A DNA stretch of 64,000 bases, taken from NCBI GenBank assembly GCA_947623455.1, contig OX392527.1, positions 30,744,201 to 30,808,200 of the forward strand, written 5' to 3'. Each line of letters begins with the position of its first letter. The stretch's first letter is position 1. This stretch comes from Mimachlamys varia (taxonomy: Eukaryota; Mollusca; Bivalvia; Pectinida; Pectinidae). The notes under the pieces were generated by a model. That model had not been told where the DNA came from, made no database searches, and saw nothing but the letters and a program-made list of their open reading frames with translations. The translations under genes were made by a program, and so were the position numbers. Shown in pieces: positions 48,001-61,530 of the stretch.

Positions 48001-51000
48001 TTTAACACAACCGTAGCTTAGTTTATACAGTACCTATCCCCATGTCTCTCTTTCAGACAACCATAGCTTAGTTTGTACAGTACATATCCCCTTGTCTCCC
48101 TTTAAGACAACTATAGCTTAGTTTATACAGTACATATCCCCATGTCTCTCTTTCAGACAACCATAGCTTAGTTTATACAGTACATATCCCCATGTCTCTC
48201 TTTAAGACAACCAAAGCTTAGTTTATACAGTACATATCCCCTTGTCTCTCTTTAAGACAACCATAGCTTAGTTTATACAGTACATATCCCCATGTCTCTC
48301 TTTAAGACAACTATAGCTTAGTTTATACAGTAGATATCCCCTTGTTTCTCTTTAAGACAACCATAGCTTAGTTTATACAGTAGATATCCCCATGTCTCTC
48401 TTTAAGACAACCATAGCTTAGTTTATACAGTACATATCCCCATGTCTCTCTTTAAGACAACTATAGCTTAGTTTATACAGTACACATCCCCTTGTCTCTC
48501 TTTCAGACAACCATAGATTAGTTTATACAGTACATATCCCCATGTCTCTCTATAAGACAACCATAGCTTAGTTTATACAGTACATATCCCCTTGTCTCTC
48601 TTTAAGACAACTATAGCTTAGTTTGTACAGTACATATCCCCATGTCTCTCTTTCAGACAACCATAGCTTAGTTTATACAGTACATATCCCCATGTCTCTC
48701 TTTAAGACAACTATAGCTTAGTTTATACAGTACATATCCCCATGTCTCTCTTTAAGACAACCATAGCTTAGTTTATACAGTACATATCCCCATGTCTCTC
48801 TTTAAGACAACCATAGCTTAGTTTATACAGTACATATCCCCTTGTCTCTCTTTAAGACAACCATAGCTTAGTTTATACAGTACATATCCCCTTGTCTCTC
48901 TTTAAGACAACCATAACTTAGTTTATACAGTACATATCCCCATGTCTCTCTTTAAGACAACCATAGCTTAGTTTATACAGTACCTATCCCCATGTCTCTC
49001 TTTAACACAACCATAGCTTAGTTTATACAGTACCTATCCCCATGTCTCTCTTTCACACAACCATAGCTTAGTTTATACAGTACATATCCCCATGTCTCTC
49101 TTTAAGACAACCATAGCTTAGTTTATACAGTACACATCCCCATGTCTCTCTTTTAGACAACCATAACTTTGTTTATACAGTACATATCCCCATGTCTCTC
49201 TTTAACACAACCATAGCTTAGTTTATACAGTACCTATCCCCTTGTCTCTCTTTAAGACAACCATAGCTTAGTTTATACAGTACATATCCCCATGTCTCTC
49301 TTTAAGACAACCATAGCTTAGTTTATACAGTACATATCCCCATGTCTCTCTTTCAGACAACCATAGCTTAGTTTATACAGTAGATATCCCCTTGTCTCTC
49401 TTTAAGACAACCATAACTTAGTTTATACAGTACATATCCCCTTGTCTCTCTTTAAGACAACCATATCTTAGTTTGTACAGTACATATCCCCATGTCTCTC
49501 TTTAAGACAACCGTAGCTTAGTTTATACAGTACATATCCTCATGTCTCTCTTTAAGACAACCACAGCTTAGTTTATACAGTACATATCCCCATGTCTCTC
49601 TTTAAGACAACCATAGCTTAGTTTATACAGTACATATCCCCATGTCTCTCTTTAAGACAACCATAGCTTAGTTTATACAGTACATATCCCCTTGTCTCTC
49701 TTTAAGACAACCATAGCTTAGTTTATACAGTACATATCCCCTTGTCTCTCTTTAACACAACCATAGCTTAGTTTATACATTACATATCCCCATGTCTCTC
49801 TTTAAGACAACCATAGCTTAGTTTATACAGTACATATCCCCATGTCTCTCTTTAAGACAACCACAGCTTAGTTTATACAGTACATATCCCCTTGTCTCCC
49901 TTTAAGACAACCATAGCTTAGTTTATACAGTACATATCCCCTTGTCTCCCTTTAAGACAACCATAGCTTAGTTTATACAGTAGATATCCCCTTGTCTACC
50001 TTTAAGACAACCATAGCTTAGTTTATACAGTACATATCCCCATGTCTCTCTTTAACACAACCATAGCTTAGTTTATACAGTACCTATCCCCATGTCTCTC
50101 TTTAACACAACCGTAGCTTAGTTTATACAGTACCTATCCCCATGTCTCTCTTTAACACAACCGTAGCTTAGTTTATACAGTACCTATCCCCATGTCTCTC
50201 TTTAACACAACCATAGCTTAGTTTGTACAGTACATATCCCCTTGTCTCCCTTTAAGACAACTATAGCTTAATTTATACAGTACATATCCCCATGTCTCTC
50301 TTTCAGACAACCATAGCTTAGTTTATACAGTACATATCCCCATGTCTCTCTTTAAGACAACCAAAGCTTAGTTTATACAGTACATATCCCCTTGTCTCTC
50401 TTTAAGACAACCATAGCTTAGTTTATACAGTACATATCCCCATGTCTCTCTTTAAGACAACTATAGCTTAGTTTATACAGTAGATATCCCCTTGTTTCTC
50501 TTTAAGACAACCATAGCTTAGTTTATACAGTACATATCCCCATGTCTCTCTTTAACACAACCATAGCTTAGTTTATACAGTACATATCCCCATGTCTCTC
50601 TTTAAGACAACTATAGCTTAGTTTATACAGTACACATCCCCTTGTCTCTCTTTAAGACAACCATAGATTAGTTTATACAGTACATATCCCCATGTCTCTC
50701 TATAAGACAACCATAGCTTAGTTTATACAGTACATATCCCCTTGTCTCTCTTTAAGACAACTATAGCTTAGTTTGTACAGTACATATCCCCATGTCTCTC
50801 TTTCAGACAACCATAGCTTAGTTTATACAGTACATAGCCCCATGTCTCTCTTTAAGACAACTATAGCTTAGTTTATACAGTAGATATCCCCTTCTCTTTC
50901 TTTAAGACAACCATTGCTTAGTTTATACAGTACATATCCCCTTGTCTCTCTTTAAGACAACCATAGCTTAGTTTATACAGTACATATCCCCTTGTCTCTC

Positions 51001-54000
51001 TTTAAGACAACTATAGCTTAGTTTATACAGTACATATACCCATGTCTCTCTTTAAGACAACCATAGCTTAGTTTATACAGTACATATCCCCATGTCTCTC
51101 TTTCAGACAACCATAGCTTAGTTTATACAGTACATATACCCATGTCTCTCTTTAAGACAACTATAGCTTAGTTTATACAGTAGATATCCCCTTGTTTCTC
51201 TTTAAGACAACCATAGCTTAGTTTATACAGTACATATCCCCATGTCTCTCTTTAAGACAACCATAGCTTAGTTTATACAGTACATATCCCCATGTCTCTC
51301 TTTCAGACAACCATAGCTTAGTTTATACAGTACATATCCCCATGTCTCTCTTTAAGACAACCATAGCTTAGTTTATACAGTACATATCCCCTTGTCTCTC
51401 TTTAAGACAACCATAGCTTAGTTTATACAGTACATATCCCCTTGTCTCTCTTTAAGACAACAATAGCTTAGTTTATACAGTACATATACCCATGTCTCTC
51501 TTTAAGACAACCATAGCTTAGTTTATACAGTACATATACCCATGTCTCTATTTAAGACAACTATAGCTTAGTTTATACAGTAGATATCCCCTTGTTTCTC
51601 TTTAAGACAACCATAGCTTAGTTTATACAGTACATATCCCCATGTCTCTCTTTAAGACAACCATAGCTTAGTTTATACAGTACATATCCCCATATCTCTT
51701 TCAGACAACCATAGCTTAGTTTATACAGTACATATCCCCATGTCTCTCTTTAAGACAACCATAGCTTAGTTTATACAGTACATATCCCCTTGTCTCTCTT
51801 TAAGACAACCATAGCTTAGTTTATACAGTACATATCCCCTTGTCTCTCTTTAAGATAACTATAGCTTAGTTTATACAGTACATATACCCATGTCTCTCTT
51901 TAAGACAACCATAGTTTAGTTTATACAGTACATATACCCATGTCTCTCTTTAAGACAACTATAGCTTAGTTTATACAGTAGATATCCCCTTGTCTCTCTT
52001 TAAGACAACCATAGCTTCGTTTATACAGTACATATCCCCATGTCTCTCTTTAAGACAACTATAGCTTAGTTTATACAGTACATATCCCCTTGTCTCTCTT
52101 TAAGACAACCATAGCTTAGTTTGTACAGTACATATCCCCATGTCTCTCTTCATGACAACATAGCTTAGTTTATACAGTATATATCCCCATGTCTCTCTTT
52201 ATGACAACATAGCTTAGTTTATACAGTACATATCCCCTTGTCTCTCTTTAAGACAACTATAGCTTAGTTTATACAGTACATATTCCCTTGTCTCTCTTTA
52301 AGACAACCATAGCTTAGTTTATACAGTACATATCCCCATGTCTCTCTTTAAGACAACCATAGCTTAGTTTATACAGTACCTATCCCCATGTCTCTCTTTA
52401 AGACAACTATAGCTTAGTTTATACAGTACACATCCCCTTGTCTCTCTTTCAGACAACCATAGCTTAGTTTATACAGTACATATCCCCATGTCTCTCTTTC
52501 AGACAACCATAGCTTAGTTTATACAGTACATATCCCCATGTCTCTCTTTAAGACAACCAAAGCTTAGTTTATACAGTACATATCCCCTTGTCTCTCTTTA
52601 AGACAACCATAGCTTAGTTTATACAGTACATATCCCCATGTCTCTCTTTAAGACAACCATAACTTAGTTTATACAGTACATATCCCCATGTCTCTCTTTA
52701 AGACAACGATAACTTAGTTTATACAGTACATATCCCCATGTCTCTCTTTAAGACAACCATAGCTTAGTTTATACAGTACATATCCCCATGTCTCTCTTTA
52801 AGACAACCATAACTTAGTTTATACAGTACACATCCCCATGTCTCTCTTTAACACAACCATAACTTAGTTTATACAGTACATATCCCCATGTCTCTCTTTA
52901 AGACAACGATAACTTAGTTTATACAGTACATATCCCCATGTCTCTCTTTAAGACAACCATAGCTTAGTTTATACAGTACATATCCCCATGTCTCTCTTTA
53001 AGACAATCATAGCTTAGTTTATACAGTAGATATCCCCATGTCTCTCTTTAAGACAACCAAAGCTTAGTTTATACAGTACATATCCCCTTGTCTCTCTTTA
53101 AGACAACCATAGCTTAGTTTGTACAGTACATATCCCCATGTCTCTCTTTAAGACAACCATAGCTTAGTTTATACAGTACATATCCCCATGTCTCTCTTTA
53201 ACACAACCATAACTGAGTTTATACAGTACATATCCCCATGTCTCTCTTTAAGACAACCATAGCTTAGTTCATACAGTACATATCCCCATGTCTCTCTTTA
53301 AGACAACCATAGCTTAGTTTATACAGTACATATCCCCATGTCTATCTTTAACACAACCATAACTTAGTTTATACAGTACATATCCCCATGTCTCTCTTTA
53401 AGACAACCATAGCTTAGTTTATACAGTACATATCCCCATGTCTCTCTTTAAGACAACCATAGCTTAGTTTATACAGTACATATCCCCATGTCTCTCTTTA
53501 AGACAACCATAGCTTAGTTTATACAGTACATATCCCCTTGTCTCTCTTTAAGACAACCATAGCTTAGTTTATACAGTACATATCCCCATGTCTCTCTTTA
53601 AAACAACCATAACTTAGTTATTAAAGTACATATCCTCATGTCTCTCTTTAAGTCAACCGTAGCTTAGTTTGTACAGTACACATCCCCATGTCTCTCTTTA
53701 AGACAACCATAGCTTAGTTTGTACAGTACACATCCCCATGTCTCTCTTTAAGACAACCATAGCTTAGTTTATACAGTACACATCCCCATGTCTCTCTTTA
53801 AGACAACCATAGCTTAGTTTGTACAGTACATATCCCCATGTCTCTCTTTAAGACAACCATAGCTTAGTTTATACAGTACACATCCCCATGTCTCTCTTTA
53901 AGACAACCATTGCTTAGTTTATACAGTACACATCCCCATGTCTGTCTTTAAGACAACCATAGCTTTGTTTATACAGTACATATCCCCATGTCTCTCTTTA

Positions 54001-54470
54001 AGACAACCATAGCTTAGTTTATTCAGTACATATCCCCATGTCTCTCTTTAAGACAACCATAGCTTAGTTTATACAGTACATATCCCCATGTCTCTCTTTA
54101 AGACAACCACAGCTTAGTTTATACAGTACATATCCCCATGTCTCTCTTTAAGACAACCATTGCTTAGTTTATACAGTACATATCCCCATGTCTCTCTTTA
54201 AGACAACCATAGCTTAGTTTATACAGTACATATCCTCATGTCTCTCTTTAAGACAACCATAGCTTAGTTTATACAGTACATATCCCCTTGTCTCTCTTTA
54301 AGACAACCATATCTTAGTTTATACAGTACACACCCCATGTCTCTCTTTAAGACAACCATAACTTAGTTTATACAGTACATATCCCCATGTCTCTCTTTAA
54401 GACAACCATAGCTTAGTTTATACAGTACATATCCCCTTGTCTCTCTTTAAGACAACCATAGCTTAGTTTA
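45043..54470. repeat. 50-bp satellite array, about 188 copies, with segmental duplications
   Basis: The unit reads CTTAGTTTATACAGTACATA, then TCCCCATGTCTCTCTTTAAG, then ACAACCATAG. Variants include CTTGTC, GTAGATAT, TACCTATC, TTTGTACAG, AACACAACC and CATATACCC. Two units carry a 6-bp CT expansion exactly 1206 bp apart (TGTC at 45481 and 46687). Rare variants recur at an offset of 2100 to 2150 bp (for example CTATAAGACA near 48550 and 50700). It is unrelated to the 50-bp array at 15273. Not coding. Confidence 0.98.
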
Positions 54471-54962
54471 ACAACTATTCCACCCAATTACACCGCGATT
54501 AGTTTTCAAGATGCGGCTTAGTTTTTACAAACCAATTTTGTTCCTGCCTTTATAATGTACAAGGCAAATAATTGTTGTATTTGAATAGTAGCTCACGTGA
54601 AATTAGGTTCAATTATAAATATAAAAACAAATAATGAAGAATGTGTATATTATCCGTAGAGTTTAGACGTTGTATGTCCCTATATATAGATGATCGTTCT
54701 GGAGGAGAGACGGGACGTTTACGATAGACGCGTGATTGGCGAGGTGCAACCGTTGCATTTGTTACATATTTATCAATCTCCGAGATACACGTACATGTGT
54801 AATAGAAAAACCAGCCTCTCCCTGTAATCCTCATAGCAACACGTCCAGACCGGAACACGGACCGGGACTTATCAATCAATGCTCCCTCCATTAGACGGGG
54901 ACGCTTTGGTGACCGATCAGTTCAATCAACTGCATCACTGGTTGAGATGTATCCACATCAGC
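54471..54962. other. Unique spacer with weak coding-like frames
   Basis: A 92-codon minus-strand frame (54613-54891) and a plus-strand frame from ATG 54879, starting MLPPLDGDALVTDQFNQLHH and running into the next array, are both protein-like in composition. They overlap on opposite strands, and neither is recognised. No gene is called with confidence. Confidence 0.35.
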
Positions 54963-56291
54963 TGGTACTTGTATACATACATGTTACACGGTACCCCCAC
55001 ATGTACAACATATGACATCATCTGGTATCTGTATATACATGTACATGTTACACGGTACCCCACATGTACAGTATGTGACATCATCTGATACCTGTACATA
55101 CATGTTACACGGTACCCCCACATGTACAGCATATGACATCATCTGATACCTGTACATACACGTTACACGGTACCTCAACATGTACAGCATATGACATCAT
55201 CTGATACCTGTACATACACGTTACACGGTACCTCAACATGTACAGCATATGACATCATCTGGTACCTGTACATACATGTTACACGGTACCTCAACATGTA
55301 CAGCATATGACGTCATCTGGTACCTGTACATACATGTTACACGGTACCTCAACATGTACAGCATATGACATCATCTGATACCTGTACATACATGTTACAC
55401 TGTAACCCCCCCCCACCCCCATCTATAGCATATGACATCATCTGGTACCTATACATACATGTTACACGGTACCGCCACATGTACAGCAGGTGACATCATC
55501 TGGTACCTGTACATACATGTTACGCGGTACCGCCACATGTACAGCAGGTGACATCATCTGGTTCCTGTACATACATGTTACACGGTACCCCCACATGTAC
55601 AGCATATGACATCATCTGGTACCTGTAGTTACATGTTACACGGTACCTCAACATGTACAGCATATGACATCATCTGGTACCTGTACATACATGTTACACG
55701 GTACCCCCACATGTACAGCATATGACATCATCTGGTACCTGTACATACATGTTACACGGTACCTCAACATGTACAGCATATGACATCATCTGGTACCTGT
55801 ACATACATGTTACACGATACCCGCACATGTACAGCATATAACATCATCTGGTTCCTGTACATACATGTTACACGGTACCTCCACATGTACAGCATATAAC
55901 ATCATCTGGTTCCTGTACATACATGTTACACGGTATCCCCACATGTACAGCATATGACATCATCTGCTACCTGTACATACATGTTACACGGTACCCCCAC
56001 ATGTACAGCATATGACATCATCTGATACCTGTACATGCATGTTACACGGTACCTCAACATGTACAGCATATGACATCATCTGATACCTGTACATACATGT
56101 TACACGGTACCTCAACATGTACAGCATATGACATCATCTGATACCTGTACATGCATGTTACACGGTACCTCAACATGTACAGCATATGACATCATCTGGT
56201 TCCTGTACATGCATGTTACACGGTACTCCAACATGTACAGCATATGACATCATCTGGTTCCTGTACATGCATGTTACACGGTACTCCAACA
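54963..56291. repeat. 58-bp tandem array, about 23 copies
   Basis: The unit reads CATGTTACACGGTACCTCAA, then CATGTACAGCATATGACATC, then ATCTGATACCTGTACATA. It contains GGTACC and ACATGT palindromes. Variants include ACCCCCACATG, ACCGCCACATG and TGGTTCCTG. One copy near 55400 has a poly-C stretch. It is unrelated in sequence to the 58-bp array at 25600-27758. Confidence 0.97.
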
Positions 56292-57097
56292 CTATACACG
56301 CGCTATTAACGTTGCCGTTAATCAGCCTGAAATAATTTAAATGGTGAAAGGCTTTTGCAAATGAAAACAAACACATCAAATGTCCTCGGTCCATTCGTTC
56401 GGGTTATTTCCATTGATAATTTGCAGGTCAATCCCATGAAGGCGTCACGCGTCAATTCATACCAAAGGTAATTATACATATTACACGGTGTCCTATAAAA
56501 CCAGTAATGTTTTACACAAGGCAAATGGTATTGCTGCATTAATATTGTACTCATCAAATGGTCGTCATTGGCGTGTGTTTTAGGTAATTACTGTAGAGTG
56601 GTGTCTGGGTGGGACATTAGGCGACAGATGTGTAGGGGGAGAGGTCCTGTCCCTCACCTCACACTTTGATGTCTGCTCTATTGATTATCATAGTGATAAC
56701 CTAATGAAACAATATTGTCGGCAGTAATTATCATATACACCATGGATGCTTTACTCAAACATTGCGGTTATAATACACTTCGACAACAAACAAGAATGCT
56801 ATTCAATTGAAATGTAATTGTTAAACTCAGTTTTACATGTAATTGTTAAAATCTGTTTTACATATAGCATGTTAGAATCTGCGCGTGTTTACCTTGCGGC
56901 CTTTGAATGGGGCCGTTGCATGGTTTCAACCTTGCAATAAACGTTTCGACTCCGTTGTAATTAAAGAGACTTGTACCTGCCCAGCGGGTCTCCACCGCCG
57001 AGTGTGGGAACGGCAGAGACGTTTAAATTACTTATTTATGATATTTGAAAACTTATCAAATCTGTAAAGATTATGGGTGTAAGTACCATTGTTACAG
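56292..57097. other. Unique sequence
   Basis: No gene recognised. A 60-codon plus frame at 56885-57067 contains ETCTCPAGL, which recalls an EGF-like cysteine motif, but it stands alone and is not called. Confidence 0.45.
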
Positions 57098-57278
57098 CCA
57101 ATTATTGCAGACGCTCTCCTAGTGCCTGATATTCCTCGGTCCTACCTGGCTGTGAGAAGTACATGGTCACTTGTGTTAAGTTTGTCAAGGGGTCCTGTCA
57201 GAACATCGAACTGTTGGGTGGTACGGAGGACCAGTCTCTGGCTTCAGAAGGTTTTGTACGTCTACACGTCCAATAAAG
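57098..57278 (+). CDS. Possible exon, unknown protein; two competing frames
   Basis: The stretch is bounded by TTGTTACAG (acceptor-like, ending 57097) and AAAG|GTAAGC (a strong donor match, from 57279). Frame 1 is open throughout (60 codons plus 1 nt; starts PIIADALLVPDIPRSYLAV). Frame 2, open from 57130, has a more natural protein composition (CEKYMVTCVKFVKGSCQNIE, then LLGGTEDQSLASEGFV) but ends at TAA 57274-57276, which overlaps an AATAAA. If frame 2 is real this would be a last exon or pseudogene; if frame 1, an internal exon whose phase fits the island at 59772. I recognise no family in either. Confidence 0.25.
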
Positions 57279-57649
57279 GTAAGCGGTTATAAGGTCAAAT
57301 GTTTGCTCTTCGATATGTACTTCCATTGTAGTTTTGCCCCGGCTGTTATAGTGTCATTGAATAACAAAACATTATGGTTTTACGTCAAGATTTGGTCTGT
57401 TTAAATTGCAATAACGCAAGCCAGTTGTTTGTATAAACCTGGAGACCTACAACCTTTTATGTATCTAGTATAATGTCTCCGTTTAAGGGAACATTTCCCT
57501 GGAGATTCTACCATTTGACTCCCAGTAAGACTGCTGTCCGACCACGACACAAGATGGCATGGTACTCCCTGTCATATTTTGCCTTCATTACACCCTTCCC
57601 GATTGGTTCTTAATCATCATCTTCGTGGTAACAACAATTGCCACGTGAA
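57279..57649. other. Unique sequence
   Basis: No feature seen. It would be intronic if the two exon-like islands belong together. Confidence 0.4.
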
Positions 57650-59771
57650 TGGATGAGTTACATATACACGTTTTGAGTTACATGTACACGTTATGAGTTA
57701 CATATACAAGTTATGAGTTACATATACACGTTATGAGTTACATATACACGTTATTAGTTACATATACACGTTATGAGTTACATATACACGTCATGAGTTA
57801 CATATACACGTTATGAGTTACATATACACGTTATGAGTTACATATACACGTTATGAGTTACATATACACGTTATTAGTTACATATACACGTTATGAATTA
57901 CATATACACATGTACACGTTGTTAGCTACATATACACGTTATGAGTAACATATACAAGTTATGATTTACATATACACGTTATGAGTTACATGTACACGTT
58001 ATTAGTTGAATATACACGTTATTAGTTACATATACACGTTGTGAGTTACATGTACACGTTATGAGTTACATATACACGTTATAAGTTACAAATACATGTT
58101 GTTAGATAAATGTACATATACACGTTATGAGTTACATGTTCACGTTATGAGTTACATGTACAAGTTATTAGTTACATACATGTATACACGTTATTAGTTA
58201 CATATACACGTTGTGAGTTACATGTACACGTTATGAGTTACATATACACGTTATGAGTTACAAATACATGTTGTTAGCTAAATGTACATATACACGTTAT
58301 GAGTTAAATGTACACATTATGAGTTACATGTTCACGTTATTAATTACATATACACGTTATGAGTTACATATACCCGCTATGAGTTACATATACACGTTAT
58401 TAGTTACATATACCCGCTATGAGTTACATATACACGTTATTAGTTACATATACACGTTATGTGTTACATGTACACGTTATGAGTTACATATACACGTTAT
58501 AAGTTACATGTACACGTTATTAGTTACACATACACGTTATAAGTTACATGTACACGCTATGAGTGACATATACACTTTATACGTTACATGTACACGCTAT
58601 GAGTGACATATACACGTTATAAGTTACATGTACACGTTATTAGTTACACATACACGTTATAAGTTACATGTACACGCTATGAGTGACATATACACGTTAT
58701 AAGTTACATGTACACGCTATGAGTTACATATACACGTTATAAGTTACATGTACACGTTATTAGTTACACATACACGTTATAAGTTACATGTACACGCTAT
58801 GAGTGACATATACACGTTATGAGTTACATGTTTACGTTATTAATTACATGTACAAGTTATTAGTTACATATACACGTTATGAGTTACATATACACGTTAT
58901 GAGTTACATAATTATACACGTTATGAGTTACATGTACACGTTATGAGTTAAATGTACACATTATGAGTTACATGTTCACGTTATTAATTACATATACACG
59001 TTATGAGTTACATATACCCGCTATGAGTTACATAAACACGTTATTAGTTACATATACACGTTATGAGTTACATATACCCGCTATGAGTTACATATACACG
59101 TTATTAGTTACATATACACGTTATGTGTTACATGTACACGTTATGAGTTACATATACACGTTATAAGTTACATGTACACGTTATTAGTTACATATACACG
59201 TTATAAGTTACATGTACACGCTATGAGTGACATATACACGTTATGAGTTACATGTTTACGTTATTAATTACATGTACAAGTTATTAGTTACATATACACG
59301 TTATGAGTTACATATACACGTTATGAGTTACATAATTATACACGTTATGAGTTACATGTACACGTTATGAGTTACATATACACGTTATGAGTTACATAAG
59401 TATACACGTTATGAGTGACATATACACGTTATGAGTTACATGTTTACGTTATTAATTACATGTACAAGTTATTAGTTACATATACACGTTATGAGTTACA
59501 TATACACGTTATGAGTTACATAATTATACACGTTATGAGTTACATGTACACGTTATGAGTTACATATACACGTTATGAGTTACATAAGTATACACGTTAT
59601 GAGTTACATGTACACGTTATGAGTTACATGTACACGTTATGAGTAACATGTACACGTTATGAGTTACATATACACGTTATGATTTACATATACAAGTTAT
59701 GAGTTACATATACACGTTATTAGTTACGTATACACGTTATGAATGACATATACACATGTACACGTTATTAG
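57650..59771. repeat. 20-bp tandem array, about 105 copies
   Basis: The unit is ACGTTATGAGTTACATATAC. Variants include TTATTAG, ACATGTAC, ACCCGCTATG and GAGTGAC. Larger blocks repeat: one at 58306 and 58950 (offset 644 bp) and one at 58795 and 59219 (offset 424 bp). Since 20 is not a multiple of three, frames through it (such as 58253-58606) are incidental. Confidence 0.97.
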
Positions 59772-59980
59772 TCACGGGCGACCTCCCCGCCCCTGACTGG
59801 CACTCCCACCCCGCGGGCAGCCTCCTACACCTAGGCCCCGTGGTTGCCCTGACAGACAAACCCTCGTTATTTGTCCATCACAAGGTGTCGACGTTGTGTT
59901 ACACCTATCATGCGCTGCACTCATCGTCTAAAGGGTGGCAGTCAGGCGTTTTATTTCTCCGCACGACAGTGGTTACATAG
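59772..59980 (+). CDS. Possible coding exon, unknown protein
   Basis: Base composition changes sharply where the 20-bp array ends: the first 90 nt are GC-rich. One plus frame is open to TAG 59978-59980, with third positions mostly G or C in that first half, as expected of real coding DNA (GDLPAPDWHSHPAGSLLHLG, PVVALTDKPSLFVHHKVSTL, GWQSGVLFLRTTVVT). The other plus frames have stops. The start lies at TTATTAG|TC, which could serve as an acceptor and would join in phase to 57098-57278 frame 1, but TTATTAG is also simply the array unit. No family is recognised. Confidence 0.35.
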
Positions 59981-60318
59981 GAACTGGTTCAGATGCAGAC
60001 CAATACGTGGTTACTGTACCTAATACACCAGGGATACATTTGGGAGAATCCATATCGATTTTATCATATAGGCACGTATCATTAAACCACACCTGTTAAG
60101 TATGTATTACACTACTTTCGGAACCGAATGATTGTGTAGATGTTCACACCTGCTATATATATCAGCTATTATCCAAATGTTAAATCATCTTGATGTTGAC
60201 ATGTAAAAATCATATTATGCCTAAATATTGTCATAAACTGTAATCAATGTAAAACGAGTGTTGTGGTTACACCTGTACATTGTGTTAACACCCAAATGTC
60301 ACCCGTAACTCTATCATA
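59981..60318. other. Unique spacer
   Basis: AT-rich, no feature seen. Confidence 0.5.
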
Positions 60319-61530
60319 ATTGAAGGCCAACCAAAGTCCCGTACACCTGAATGTTATCCCAAAGTCCCTTCAATCTGAATGTCACCCAAAACGTCCCGTA
60401 CAGTCGAATATCACCCAAAATCCCTTACAATTAAATATCACCCAATGTCCCGTACATCTGATTGTCACCCCAAAGTCCATTAAAACTGAATGTCACTCAA
60501 AAAGTCCCGTACACCTGAATGTCAACCAAAGTCCCGTACATCTGAATACCACCCTAATCTCACTTACAGCCGAAAGTCATTCCAAATTCCCTTACACCTG
60601 AAGGTCATCGCACACTCCCTTACACCTGAAAGTCATCCCACACTCCCTTACACATGAAGGTCATCCCACACTCCCTTACAACTGAAGGTCATCGCACACT
60701 CCCTTACAACTGAAGGTCATTCCACACTCCCTTACACCTGAAGGTCATCCCACACTCCCTTACAACTGAAGGTCATCCCACACTCCCTTACAACTGAAGG
60801 TCATCGCACACTCCCTTATAACTGAAGGTCATCGCACACTCCCTTACACCTGAAGGTCATCCCGGACTCCCTTACACCTGCAGGTCATCCCACACTCCCT
60901 TACACCTGAAGGTCATCCCACACTCCCTTTCACCTGAAGGTCATCCCACACTCCCTTACACCTGAAGGTCATCCCACACTCCCTTACACCTGAAGGTCAC
61001 CCCACACTCCCTTACAACTGAAGGTCATCCCACACTACCTTACAACTGAAGGTCATCGCACACTCCCTTACAACTGAAGGTTATTCCACACTCCCTTACA
61101 CCTGAAGGTCATCCCACACTCCCTTACACCTGAAGGTCATCCCACACTCCCTTACAACTGAAGGTCATCCCACACTCCCTTACAACTGAAGGTCATCCCA
61201 CACTCCCTTTCACCTGAAGGTCATCCCACACTCCCTTACAACTGAAGGTCATCCCACACACCCTTACACCTGAAGGTTATCCCACACTCCCTTACAACTG
61301 AAGGTCATCGCACACTCCCTTATACCTTAAGGTCATCCCAGACTCCCTTACACCTGAAAGTCATCCCAGACTCCCTTACAACTGAAGGTCATCCCACACT
61401 TCCTTACAACTGAAGGTCACCCCAAACTCACCGTAGGTCGTTCTAGTTCCTATCAACTGAAAATCACCCCACATATCTCTTCTCAGCCTAAGGTCGCCCC
61501 ACACCCCTATACATGTCTCATTTCCGCTAT
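60319..61530. repeat. 28-bp tandem array with decayed left and right arms
   Basis: The core (60600-61420) repeats CACACTCCCTTACACCTGAA then GGTCATCC, with ACAACTGAAGG and ATCGCACAC variants in mixed order. Left of 60600 the units drift (CAAAGTCCCGTACACCTGAA then TGTTATCC), and right of 61420 they fade out. A 93-codon frame in the left arm (60320-60601) is incidental. Confidence 0.96.

Noticed and set aside
45043..54470. Common origin with the 50-bp array at 15273
   Set aside because: Only the period is shared; the unit sequences do not align in either orientation.
56885..57067. EGF-like exon from the CTCPAG motif
   Set aside because: Only one short motif, with no spacing of other cysteines and no clear splice sites.
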